From: Bacillota bacterium
GTDB taxonomy: Bacteria; Bacillota; Clostridia; Peptostreptococcales; Anaerovoracaceae
Assembly: GCA_017936025.1 (NCBI GenBank)
Contig: JAGBGL010000152.1
Coordinates: 1-28,691, forward strand
DNA length: 28,691 nucleotides
Direction: 5' to 3'
Position 1 is the stretch's first letter. Each line of letters begins with the position of its first letter. Positions 16,556 through 22,670 of this stretch are shown piece by piece. The position numbers and the translations under genes were made by a program. The notes beneath the pieces were generated by a model that was not told where the DNA came from, made no database searches, and saw only the letters and a list, made by a program, of their open reading frames with translations.

Positions 16556-17080
16556 TTATTTAATTCCGTTTGCTTCTCTGTAAGCAGCAGCATCTGCTAC
16601 GAAATCAGGGTCAGCAAATTCGTGTCTCTGTAATTCGGATTTAACCATCAGAGTACCAGTACCGTAAGCAGCGATTTCTGGTGGGTTGATCATTTCAGCA
16701 CCGGAACCGTTGATTACGTTGCCGTTTTCGTCTTTGGAGTCTCTCATCCATTTGTAAGCGAAGAATTTGCAAGTCAGGGAAGTTTTACCAACTTTTTCGA
16801 TGTATCCGCCGTATTCCATCCAGTCACCAGCATATACTGGAGCAGTGAATCTTACTTCGGAGTAACCTACGAACAGAGATTCGTCACCGTGCAGTCTGAT
16901 AGCCAGTTCTGTACCAACGTCTCCCCATGCAGTTACGATGTGAGCACCTTCAACCAGTTCGCCTGCGTAGTGAGCATCACCAGCGGACATTCTAGTTTTT
17001 AAGTTTACATAAGAACCGATCATCTTAGGGTTGTTTTCTCTTTCCATGATGCATTCTAAAACTGTTTTAATAGCTGCCAT
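16556..17080 (-). CDS. hotdog-fold beta-aminoacyl-CoA ammonia-lyase-like protein
   Basis: A 174-residue single hotdog-domain protein, clearly paralogous to the beta-alanyl-CoA ammonia-lyase gene 760 bases away: both share MSA-DAHY-G-LV-GA, WGDVGTEL, D-SLF-GY and PVY-GD-MEY-G-IEKVG. The family eliminates NH3 from beta-amino acyl-CoA thioesters (Acl) or from 3-aminobutyryl-CoA in lysine fermentation (Kal). This copy has about 20 extra N-terminal residues and an altered C-terminal part (NPPEIAAYGTGTLMVKS instead of EPPVLCGRATGSLFIAK), so its substrate probably differs. The ATG at 17080 has AGGAGG about nine bases upstream; readings further up are leader. Codon use is strongly biased (AAC, GAC, TAC, GGT, GTA, CCA), unlike most neighbours, suggesting high expression. 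Confidence 0.85.
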   Translation of the reverse strand: MAAIKTVLECIMERENNPKMIGSYVNLKTRMSAGDAHYAGELVEGAHIVTAWGDVGTELAIRLHGDESLFVGYSEVRFTAPVYAGDWMEYGGYIEKVGKTSLTCKFFAYKWMRDSKDENGNVINGSGAEMINPPEIAAYGTGTLMVKSELQRHEFADPDFVADAAAYREANGIK

Positions 17081-17169
17081 TTTAATCATCCTCCTAAATT
17101 TTATAAATGATTTAATTATTATAATTTTACGCCGCATTATACTCTGCAGCGCTTTTTACCTACAGATTA

Positions 17170-17198
17170 ATAATACACTTTTTCCCCATCACTGTCAA
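17170..17198 (-). promoter_or_regulatory. strong promoter of the second ammonia-lyase-like gene
   Basis: Minus strand: -35 TTGACA (17198-17193), 17-base spacer, -10 TATTAT (17175-17170). It gives a leader of roughly 85 bases before the ATG at 17080. The -35 overlaps the first bases upstream of the preceding gene's stop. Confidence 0.82.
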
Positions 17199-17206
17199 TT
17201 GATTTA

Positions 17207-17767
17207 TTACTTTTTAGGGCCCTGAGGTATATAATGACGGCCCGAATAATCGTACTTTATATCGATTCTGTATATAGCCGTCATCATTTCATTTTCATCC
17301 TTTGTTTTTAATGCTGCCACTATTGGCTCATCAGCTTTGCAGTCATTTTCAAGCCAGTCCAGATATTCTGAGATACTGTTGAAATCTTCAGGTTTTTCTC
17401 CGTTTACTGCAAAAATTTCAAAAGACTCATTGAATACAAACGCATACAGCTCATCAAGATTATTTGTAGCCTGTATTGTCATCTTAAGTCCGTTCTCATG
17501 GAACATCTCTCCATTCAGATCATTGAAGGAAAGAATCATCGGATTTTCTTCATCAGCTGCTTTCTCAAGCTTTTCGTGAAAATCTCTGATACTCTGTCCC
17601 AGGACTTCTTTGTTAGGTTCATACCATGACTTCATAACATCCATGATCATAAGTGCCAGATTCTTTGTATCCGCACCGTACCATAATGATTCAAGATGAT
17701 ATCCCCAGTCATTCTCTACTGTTATATTCACCAGGTAAATCTGGCTGTATCTGATATTTTCAGTCAT
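17207..17767 (-). CDS. conserved-looking acidic protein of unknown function
   Basis: A 186-residue soluble protein without signal peptide or membrane segments, rich in Asp, Glu, Asn and aromatic residues (several Trp: ENDWGYHLESLWYG, KSWYEPN, YLDWLEND) and ending in a short basic tail (HYIPQGPKK). I do not recognise a family. The start is secure (AAGGAG and ATG at 17767). Its codon use is ordinary, unlike the highly biased genes on both sides. It lies between the two ammonia-lyase paralogues, behind the acl terminator and without an obvious promoter of its own, so it would depend on read-through. The alternating hydrophobic and polar pattern suggests a mainly beta, possibly ligand-binding or enzyme-accessory, protein. 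Confidence 0.8.
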   Translation of the reverse strand: MTENIRYSQIYLVNITVENDWGYHLESLWYGADTKNLALMIMDVMKSWYEPNKEVLGQSIRDFHEKLEKAADEENPMILSFNDLNGEMFHENGLKMTIQATNNLDELYAFVFNESFEIFAVNGEKPEDFNSISEYLDWLENDCKADEPIVAALKTKDENEMMTAIYRIDIKYDYSGRHYIPQGPKK

Positions 17768-17784
17768 AAACTGATTTCTCCTTT

Positions 17785-17809
17785 AAAAAGACGGACAATA
17801 AATTGTCCG
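17785..17809 (-). terminator. terminator after acl
   Basis: Minus strand CGGACAA-TTTA-TTGTCCG followed by TCTTTTT, 30 bases after the acl stop and directly ahead of the ribosome binding site of the next gene. Read-through must supply that gene unless a promoter is hidden. Confidence 0.78.
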
Positions 17810-17838
17810 GCTTAAATTATTTTATTAAAAGCTTATTC

Positions 17839-18300
17839 TTATGCTTCGCCTGGGTGCTTTCTGTCAGCAAATGCAGAGTGAGAAGCGCCTCTCTGGTCTT
17901 TCTTAGCGATGAACAGGGAACCTGTAGCTCTACCACACAGTACTGGTGGTTCGCAAGCTGTAGCTGCTGTTTCAGGTGTAGCAACATTTGTCAGGTCAGC
18001 ATCAGTTCTGTCTAACTGAGTAGCAACTTTCCAAGCTTCGAATACGCAGCTGTAGGACTGGTTACCAACTTTTTCGATCCATCCATGGTATTCCATGAAG
18101 TCACCGACGTATACCGGAGCCAGGAATTCAACTTTCTCATATCCCAGGAACAGAGAGATATCCCCGTCTACGTATACCATCAGCTCAGTACCAACGTCTC
18201 CCCACTGGTCAACGATTCTTGCACCGTTTACTAATCCGCCAACATAGTGTGCGTCTTTTGCACTCATCATCAGATGATGTACTACTTTCTTACCTACCAT
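17839..18300 (-). CDS. acl: beta-alanyl-CoA:ammonia lyase
   Basis: A 153-residue hotdog-fold protein that I recognise as very close to the beta-alanyl-CoA:ammonia lyases (Acl1/Acl2) of Clostridium propionicum: MVGKKVVHHLMMSAKDAHY, VNQWGDVGTEL-like and CEPPVLCGRATGSLFIAKK stretches agree almost residue for residue with what I remember of that family. The enzyme interconverts beta-alanyl-CoA with acryloyl-CoA and NH3. The usual length is about 145. A C-terminal stretch (LDRTDADLTNVATPETAATA) forms a slightly longer loop here. Start ATG 18300, AAGGAG site. Codon use is strongly biased as in the aldehyde dehydrogenase gene 150 bases upstream, so the two are probably co-expressed. A 15-base palindrome lies 33 bases upstream. 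Confidence 0.9.
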   Translation of the reverse strand: MVGKKVVHHLMMSAKDAHYVGGLVNGARIVDQWGDVGTELMVYVDGDISLFLGYEKVEFLAPVYVGDFMEYHGWIEKVGNQSYSCVFEAWKVATQLDRTDADLTNVATPETAATACEPPVLCGRATGSLFIAKKDQRGASHSAFADRKHPGEA

Positions 18301-18332
18301 TTTGTTTGTTCTCCTTAAAAGCCTCTGCGTAC

Positions 18333-18347
18333 TGTAAAGACTTTACA
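18333..18347. promoter_or_regulatory. 15-base palindrome upstream of acl
   Basis: TGTAAAGACTTTACA is a perfect 7-1-7 inverted repeat, 33-47 bases ahead of the acl ATG. It is a candidate operator; I see no strong promoter around it, so it may act on transcripts coming from the aldehyde dehydrogenase promoter or on a weak local promoter (CATAAT). Confidence 0.5.
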
Positions 18348-18368
18348 TTATGATATTTACTATAAAAC

Positions 18369-18396
18369 AGTCCTGCCAATATGCATCAGCAGGACT
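18369..18396 (-). terminator. weak terminator/attenuator between aldehyde dehydrogenase and acl
   Basis: Minus strand AGTCCTGC and GCAGGACT form an eight-base stem with a 12-base loop, followed by GTTTTAT. The T-run is short, so partial termination is likely. Confidence 0.55.
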
Positions 18397-18440
18397 GAAT
18401 TAAACTAAAGTATTTTAAGACTTAGAGTCTTCTTCGATTG

Positions 18441-18463
18441 AAATAGTTCGCTAAAAACTATTT
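18441..18463 (-). repeat. hairpin across the aldehyde dehydrogenase stop codon
   Basis: AAATAGTT (18441-18448) and AACTATTT (18456-18463) form a perfect eight-base stem around the stop codon. A second small inverted repeat, AAGACTTAGAGTCTT, follows at about 18417-18431. Neither has a T-run; they could protect the mRNA 3' end. Confidence 0.4.
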
Positions 18464-19807
18464 GAACAGTTTTTCACCATCGGATGGTTCACAGTCTAAT
18501 TTCATAGCTACTGTGGAAACGTTAACCAGGTGGTACCAGTCTACGTTAGCAGACAGGATGTTGTTACCCCAAGATCCGCAACCTTCGGATACAGCTGGAG
18601 ACAGGGAGTTAGTTGTTGGTCCCCAAGCATCTGGAGTTGGCTGGTTAACCAGCAGTCTAGCTACTGGGATTCTTTCGCCAGCGTATCTAACGTGAGCATC
18701 ATCGTTAGTGAAGATACCAGCTGTGTGTCCAACACCGCCAGCTTCGTTCATGTTGTCACATGCCATCTGAACAGCGTTTTCGAATGTGTCATAGGATTTA
18801 ACTACTACTACAGGTCCCATGATTTCTTTACACATGATTTCATCTTTACCGATAGCATCGATCTTGATAGCGATTACTTCTGTACCAGCAGGAACGGACA
18901 GACCAGCAGCTTCTACGATAACTTCTGCGTCTTTACCAACCAGACCGGAGTCGATTTTGCCATCGTGGAACAGAGCAGCTCTCAGAGCGTCAACGCCAGC
19001 TTTTTCTGTGAATACTACAACGCCTTCAGCTTTCAGTGCTTCGAACCATTCAGCTTCTAATTCTTCTGGGTACAGTAACAGGTTGTCACCGTCGCACAGG
19101 ATACCGTTGTCGGATCCTACAGCTACTACAGTCTGAGCTGCAGCATCTTTGATGTCATATCCTCTGTCCAGAATTACAGGAGGGTTTCCTGGGCCTACGC
19201 CGTATGCTGGAGTACCGGAGGAGTAAGCAGCCTTAGTCAGTCCAGGACCACCTGTAGCCAGTACTAAGTCGCATTTTTCCATCAGTTCTGCGGATTTTTC
19301 GATAGTTACATCAGGAACTACCTGGATCAGGTCAGCAGGAGCGCCTAATTTTTCCAGTTCGCCTCTGATCAGTTCAACTGTTTTAGTTGTAGTCTGTTCA
19401 GCTCTTGGTGCTGGGGAGATAATTACAGCGTTCTTACCTTTAGCAGCGTGCATGAAGTTACCCAGTGGAGTTACTGTAGGGTTAGTAGCTGGAGTGATAC
19501 ATCCGATAACGCCTACTGGATGAGCTACTTTGTATGTAGCTTTTTCAGCATCTTCTTCGATGATACCTACGGATTTGATATCTTTCAGGTAATCCCAGAA
19601 AGTAGCTGGAGTGTCTGTGTTTTTACCGATTTTGTGTTCGTATTTACCCAGACGAGTTTCATCAACAGCCAGTCTAGCCAGAGGTTCTGCGTTATCATAG
19701 ATAACTTTAGCTGCAGCGTAAACGATAGCGTCTACCTGTTCCTGGTTGTAGTCTTTGATTGCTTCAAAAGCTGCGCGAGCTTTTTCAATCTGTGTTGCAA
19801 TTGTCAT
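18458..19807 (-). CDS. CoA-acylating aldehyde dehydrogenase (SucD/EutE-type)
   Basis: A 449-residue NAD(P)-dependent acylating aldehyde dehydrogenase that interconverts an aldehyde and its CoA thioester. The Rossmann region (GVIGCITPATNPTVTPLGN), the ATGGPGLTKAAYSSGTPAYG stretch, the catalytic cysteine in SDNGILCDGDN (C238) and the C-terminal EGCGSWGNN follow the SucD/EutE pattern. The residues after the cysteine differ from the usual CSSEQ, pointing to an unusual substrate. Next to acl, malonate semialdehyde from beta-alanine is a reasonable guess; succinate semialdehyde or sulfoacetaldehyde are alternatives. ATG 19807 is preferred because AAGGAG stands 10 bases ahead; the ATG nine bases earlier would leave a one-base spacer. 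It has a strong promoter and strongly biased codon use. Confidence 0.85.
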   Translation of the reverse strand: MTIATQIEKARAAFEAIKDYNQEQVDAIVYAAAKVIYDNAEPLARLAVDETRLGKYEHKIGKNTDTPATFWDYLKDIKSVGIIEEDAEKATYKVAHPVGVIGCITPATNPTVTPLGNFMHAAKGKNAVIISPAPRAEQTTTKTVELIRGELEKLGAPADLIQVVPDVTIEKSAELMEKCDLVLATGGPGLTKAAYSSGTPAYGVGPGNPPVILDRGYDIKDAAAQTVVAVGSDNGILCDGDNLLLYPEELEAEWFEALKAEGVVVFTEKAGVDALRAALFHDGKIDSGLVGKDAEVIVEAAGLSVPAGTEVIAIKIDAIGKDEIMCKEIMGPVVVVKSYDTFENAVQMACDNMNEAGGVGHTAGIFTNDDAHVRYAGERIPVARLLVNQPTPDAWGPTTNSLSPAVSEGCGSWGNNILSANVDWYHLVNVSTVAMKLDCEPSDGEKLFK

Positions 19808-19835
19808 GTCAATCATTCTCCTTTTTGTATTAAAC

Positions 19836-19855
19836 TAATATTTTATAAAATATTA
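19836..19855. promoter_or_regulatory. 20-base perfect palindrome in the aldehyde dehydrogenase leader
   Basis: TAATATTTTATAAAATATTA is a perfect 20-base inverted repeat, lying 13 bases before the ribosome binding site and about 50 bases after the promoter. It could be a repressor site or, as RNA, a hairpin near the ribosome binding site. It is all A/T, so chance is more likely than for a mixed sequence. Confidence 0.45.
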
Positions 19856-19868
19856 ACGACTTTATGGC

Positions 19869-19887
19869 TGTCCGTAAAACACGGACA
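19869..19887 (-). promoter_or_regulatory. leader hairpin of the aldehyde dehydrogenase mRNA
   Basis: TGTCCGT and ACGGACA form a seven-base stem with a five-base loop, placed about 20 bases after the -10 box, so it would be at the very 5' end of the transcript. No T-run follows; a role in 5' end stabilisation or protein binding is possible. Confidence 0.5.
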
Positions 19888-19907
19888 AACCATACTACAT
19901 CGATATT

Positions 19908-19936
19908 ATGTTACCACCTCATACTATCATTGTCAA
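19908..19936 (-). promoter_or_regulatory. strong promoter of the aldehyde dehydrogenase/acl cluster
   Basis: Minus strand: -35 TTGACA (19936-19931), 17-base spacer, -10 TAACAT (19913-19908), about 100 bases upstream of the ATG. The same pair of hexamers and the same spacing occur at the feoA promoter. Confidence 0.78.
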
Positions 19937-19959
19937 GGCTGTCCAAGTAACATAAATGT

Positions 19960-19986
19960 AAAAAAAGAGCTGTCATAAGTCAGCCC
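19960..19986 (-). terminator. terminator of the feo operon
   Basis: Minus strand GGGCTG and CAGCTC form a six-base stem (one G-T pair) around a short loop, followed by seven Ts, 20 bases after the stop of the Cys-rich protein gene. Confidence 0.78.
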
Positions 19987-20005
19987 TTTCTTACCATATC
20001 AATGT

Positions 20006-20200
20006 TTATTTTCCGTTCTTTATCCGCTTTAATATTTCGTCTGTATCTGCGCAGCTGCAGCCTTCTCTGCCCTTGCTGCCGCAGGTTCCGGCTGCGGAAC
20101 ATCCGATGCATTTTGCACCTCTTTTTTTAGCTTTCACTATGTATATAACTGCCGCCAGCACTGACGCTGCAATTATCAGTATTACTATTAAATCTGCCAT
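20006..20200 (-). CDS. FeoB-associated Cys-rich membrane protein
   Basis: A 64-residue protein with one N-terminal membrane helix (about residues 3-22) and a cysteine-rich soluble tail (C31, C34, C40, C48, C50 in CIGC-x5-C-x7-CSC). This is the small protein family found next to feoB in many anaerobes, thought to help iron(II) handling at the transporter. It starts 24 bases after the feoB stop, with GGAAGGAG as ribosome binding site, and ends the feo operon. Confidence 0.88.
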   Translation of the reverse strand: MADLIVILIIAASVLAAVIYIVKAKKRGAKCIGCSAAGTCGSKGREGCSCADTDEILKRIKNGK

Positions 20201-20224
20201 GCCGGCACTCCTTCCCAGCTCACA

Positions 20225-22216
20225 TTAGGCCATTTTTTCATTTCCGTATTCTGCGTCCAGTTCTCTGTCTGCTTTCCTGATCAAGTATACCACATAAACA
20301 GCCATAGCCGCAACGATGATGAGACCCGGCAGGAAACCTGTTCCCAGAGTTCCTTCTGTAATCAGTGTACCGATCTGATATACCAGGAACGCTACAGTAT
20401 ATCCTGTACCAAGCTGCAGTCCGATACCTCCAAAGAGCCATTTCTTGCTCTTGATTTCAGAGTTCATTGCACCGATAGCCGCAAAGCACGGAGGTGTGAA
20501 CAGGTTGAACATCAGATAAGCCAGTGCCGCTACGGAAGACAGCCCCATAACTGCTGCCACTTCGTTTGCTCCGCCAACCAGAGCCAGTTCTTCTGTATCA
20601 ATGAAGTTTGTGATACTGTAGCATACTGCCAGAGTACCAACAACATTTTCTTTAGCAATAAACCCTGTGATAGCTGCCGCCGCCAGCTGCCATACACCGA
20701 ATCCAAGCGGAATCAGGATGATCGCAAACGGAGAAGCAATAGTTGCCAGTATAGATGTATCTTCCATTCCTTCAGGAACAACCTGCAGTTTCCAGTTGAA
20801 CGTCTGCATAATCTGTACAACTGTATTACATACCAGAATGATTGTACCGGCTTTGATAATATATGCTTTTGCGCGGGACATCATGGACCAGAAGGCTCTT
20901 ACCAGACTTGGCACCTTGTATTCAGGCAGTTCGATGATAAAGAAGGATTTTCTGAACTCATGTCCGGAAATCTTGCTTACCAGTAATGCTCCAAGGAAAA
21001 TGAGAACAATACCGATAAAGTACATCAATGTTCCTACCCATGCAGCATCTGCAAAGAATGCTCCTGCAAACAGAGCGATTACAGGCAGTTTAGCTCCGCA
21101 CGGCATGAATGGTGCCAGCATTGCTGTCGCTCTTCTCTCTCTCTCATTTTTAATAGTACGTGCAGCCATGATACCCGGAATCGCACATCCTGTAGTAATA
21201 ACGAATGGGATAACGGATTTACCGGATAAACCTACTCTCTTGAAAATAGGGTCCAGTACTACAGATACACGCGCCATATATCCGCAGTCTTCCAGCAGAG
21301 CCATCAGGAAGTACATTACCATTACCAGTGGCAGGAAGCCCACTACAGCACCTACACCGCCAATGATACCGTCAACCAGCAGAGCCTGTAAGAATGGAGA
21401 AGCTCCTTCAACCAGCCTTGCTACCCATCCCTGGAAGCTTTCGATCAGTCCTACCAGCCAGTCAGCAATTACAGGTCCCAGGCTTGCCTGAGAAATATGG
21501 AATACCAGGAACATAATTACCGCAAAAATAACAATGCCCGCAACTTTATTAGTCAGTACAGCATCCAGCTTGTCCTGCTTATTTGTATCCTTCGTCAAAA
21601 CCTCACGTTTTTCGACAGAGGAAACAATCCCGTTTACAAATGCGAAACGTTTTCTGTCCGCAGCTTCTACTTCAGCTTTGTCATGTAAGTTGATATCGCC
21701 CTGTACATAAGGAGCTTTCTGAGCAGTATCCGCTGCAGCGACTGCTTCTTTTACTACTGCTTCCAGCCCTTCACCGGAAGTAGCTGTTGTTTCAACTACA
21801 GGACATCCTAATTTTTCAGCCAGAGCTTTAATATCTATTATTGTGTTTTTCTTTTCGTTAACATCACTCTTGTTCAGTGCCACAACTACCGGGATCCCCA
21901 GTTCCATCAGCTGAGTTGTAAAGAACAGGGATCTGCTCAGGTTTGTCGCATCAACGATGTTGATGATAACGTCAGCATGGTCGTTTTTAACGTATGCACT
22001 GGTGATACTTTCTTCAGATGTGAATGGAGACATAGAATATGCGCCCGGTAAGTCTACTACGACAATATCTTCGCCGGACAGAGACTTTTTGATCGGACTT
22101 TCTTTCTTGTCTACCGTTACGCCTGCCCAGTTTCCTACACGTTCTGTGCTTCCTGTTAAGGCGTTGTACATAGTGGTTTTACCACTGTTTGGATTACCTG
22201 TTAAAGCAATTCTCAT
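20225..22216 (-). CDS. feoB: ferrous iron transporter FeoB
   Basis: A 663-residue inner-membrane iron(II) transporter. The N-terminal G domain has G1 GNPNSGKT (7-14), G3 DLPG (55-58) and G4 NKSD (115-118), followed by a helical spacer and a C-terminal domain with two Gate-type repeats and about eight membrane helices, including the conserved GCAIPGIMAAR and LFTPPCFAA segments. ATG 22216 is chosen: AGGAGG is six bases upstream, and the longer reading would run into the promoter -10. It is transcribed from its own iron-box promoter and possibly by read-through from feoA. A main iron supply route for the Fe-S enzymes around it. Confidence 0.95.
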   Translation of the reverse strand: MRIALTGNPNSGKTTMYNALTGSTERVGNWAGVTVDKKESPIKKSLSGEDIVVVDLPGAYSMSPFTSEESITSAYVKNDHADVIINIVDATNLSRSLFFTTQLMELGIPVVVALNKSDVNEKKNTIIDIKALAEKLGCPVVETTATSGEGLEAVVKEAVAAADTAQKAPYVQGDINLHDKAEVEAADRKRFAFVNGIVSSVEKREVLTKDTNKQDKLDAVLTNKVAGIVIFAVIMFLVFHISQASLGPVIADWLVGLIESFQGWVARLVEGASPFLQALLVDGIIGGVGAVVGFLPLVMVMYFLMALLEDCGYMARVSVVLDPIFKRVGLSGKSVIPFVITTGCAIPGIMAARTIKNERERRATAMLAPFMPCGAKLPVIALFAGAFFADAAWVGTLMYFIGIVLIFLGALLVSKISGHEFRKSFFIIELPEYKVPSLVRAFWSMMSRAKAYIIKAGTIILVCNTVVQIMQTFNWKLQVVPEGMEDTSILATIASPFAIILIPLGFGVWQLAAAAITGFIAKENVVGTLAVCYSITNFIDTEELALVGGANEVAAVMGLSSVAALAYLMFNLFTPPCFAAIGAMNSEIKSKKWLFGGIGLQLGTGYTVAFLVYQIGTLITEGTLGTGFLPGLIIVAAMAVYVVYLIRKADRELDAEYGNEKMA

Positions 22217-22244
22217 TTCATTCCTCCTGCTAAAAGCAATTAAA

Positions 22245-22273
22245 TTTATAATCATCCTTTCAATTAGTGTTGA
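22245..22273 (-). promoter_or_regulatory. probable feoB promoter
   Basis: Minus strand: -35 TCAACA (22273-22268), 17-base spacer, -10 TATAAA (22250-22245). The -35 lies inside the inverted repeat TTAGTGTTGACTAA. Confidence 0.55.
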
Positions 22274-22277
22274 CTAA
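22264..22277. promoter_or_regulatory. iron-box-like inverted repeat at feoB
   Basis: TTAGT-GTTG-ACTAA, a perfect 5-4-5 inverted repeat covering the -35 of the feoB promoter. It shares the TTAG/CTAA half-sites with the boxes upstream of feoA. Confidence 0.6.
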
Positions 22278-22286
22278 CTCGGTGGC

Positions 22287-22317
22287 AAAAAATATAGCGA
22301 TAATTTATATCACTATA
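22287..22317 (-). terminator. terminator overlapping the feoA stop
   Basis: Minus strand TATAGTGATA and TATCGCTATA (10-base stem, one G-T pair) with a five-base loop, followed by six Ts. The stem overlaps the feoA stop codon, so feoA and feoB may be separate units with some read-through. Confidence 0.72.
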
Positions 22318-22525
22318 TTAAAATGGCAGATGCCAGCTGTTTATCTATTGTATATCTGGAATCTTTGATTGAAACGATACAGCCGGCTCTTATATGGCGG
22401 ATAACTGTAATAGGTTCCCCGCTGTAACAGCCCAGCGAAAACAGAAATGCGTCCATTTCTTCATCGTCAGTCTGAATATCTTTTATAATATATTCTTTTT
22501 CTGCTTCTGCTTTTAATAAGTTCAT
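22313..22525 (-). CDS. feoA: FeoA-family protein
   Basis: A 70-residue protein with the SH3-like FeoA pattern (FLFSLGCYSGEPITVIRH, then a beta strand ending SRYTIDKQLASAIL). FeoA is a small cytoplasmic partner of FeoB. I take ATG 22525 because GGGAGG lies six bases upstream; a TTG four codons earlier overlaps that site. It has its own promoter with overlapping iron-box-like repeats. Confidence 0.88.
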   Translation of the reverse strand: MNLLKAEAEKEYIIKDIQTDDEEMDAFLFSLGCYSGEPITVIRHIRAGCIVSIKDSRYTIDKQLASAILI

Positions 22526-22544
22526 TTTTCCTCCCAAATGTTAC

Positions 22545-22564
22545 GTTAGTTACCACAAACTAAC
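22545..22564. promoter_or_regulatory. iron-box-like inverted repeat A upstream of feoA
   Basis: GTTAGTT-ACCACA-AACTAAC is a perfect 7-6-7 inverted repeat, 20-39 bases ahead of the feoA start and just after the -10 box. Confidence 0.7.
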
Positions 22565-22573
22565 TCCATTTGC

Positions 22574-22602
22574 ATGTTAGCACAACCTAACCTGCCTGTC
22601 AA
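22574..22602 (-). promoter_or_regulatory. feoA promoter
   Basis: Minus strand: -35 TTGACA (22602-22597), 17-base spacer, -10 TAACAT (22579-22574), about 50 bases upstream of the feoA start. It overlaps inverted repeat B. Confidence 0.8.
22576..22591. promoter_or_regulatory. iron-box-like inverted repeat B over the feoA promoter
   Basis: GTTAG-CACAAC-CTAAC, a 5-6-5 inverted repeat covering the -10 and spacer of the feoA promoter. The half-sites resemble DtxR/IdeR/MntR-type boxes (TTAGGTTAG...CTAACCTAA) more than a Fur box. A looser third copy, GTTAAAACTAAC, lies at 22624-22635. Confidence 0.7.
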
Positions 22603-22638
22603 GGCAATCCGTAAAAAAAGTTTGTTAAAACTAACCAC

Positions 22639-22663
22639 AAAAATACCCGGCGTAAAAGCCGGG
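22639..22663 (-). terminator. terminator of the phosphoribosyltransferase gene
   Basis: Minus strand CCCGGC and GCCGGG stem with a six-base loop, then TATTTTTG, directly after the stop. Confidence 0.88.
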
Positions 22664-22670
22664 CATAAAT

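Noticed and set aside
19817..19935. Riboswitch or T-box in the aldehyde dehydrogenase leader
   Set aside because: No T-box sequence (TGGNACCGCG) and no terminator/antiterminator pair; only two isolated palindromes.
22217..22255. Upstream ATG of feoB at 22255
   Set aside because: It would start inside the predicted -10 box and lacks a ribosome binding site; GNPNSGKT follows directly after the ATG at 22216.
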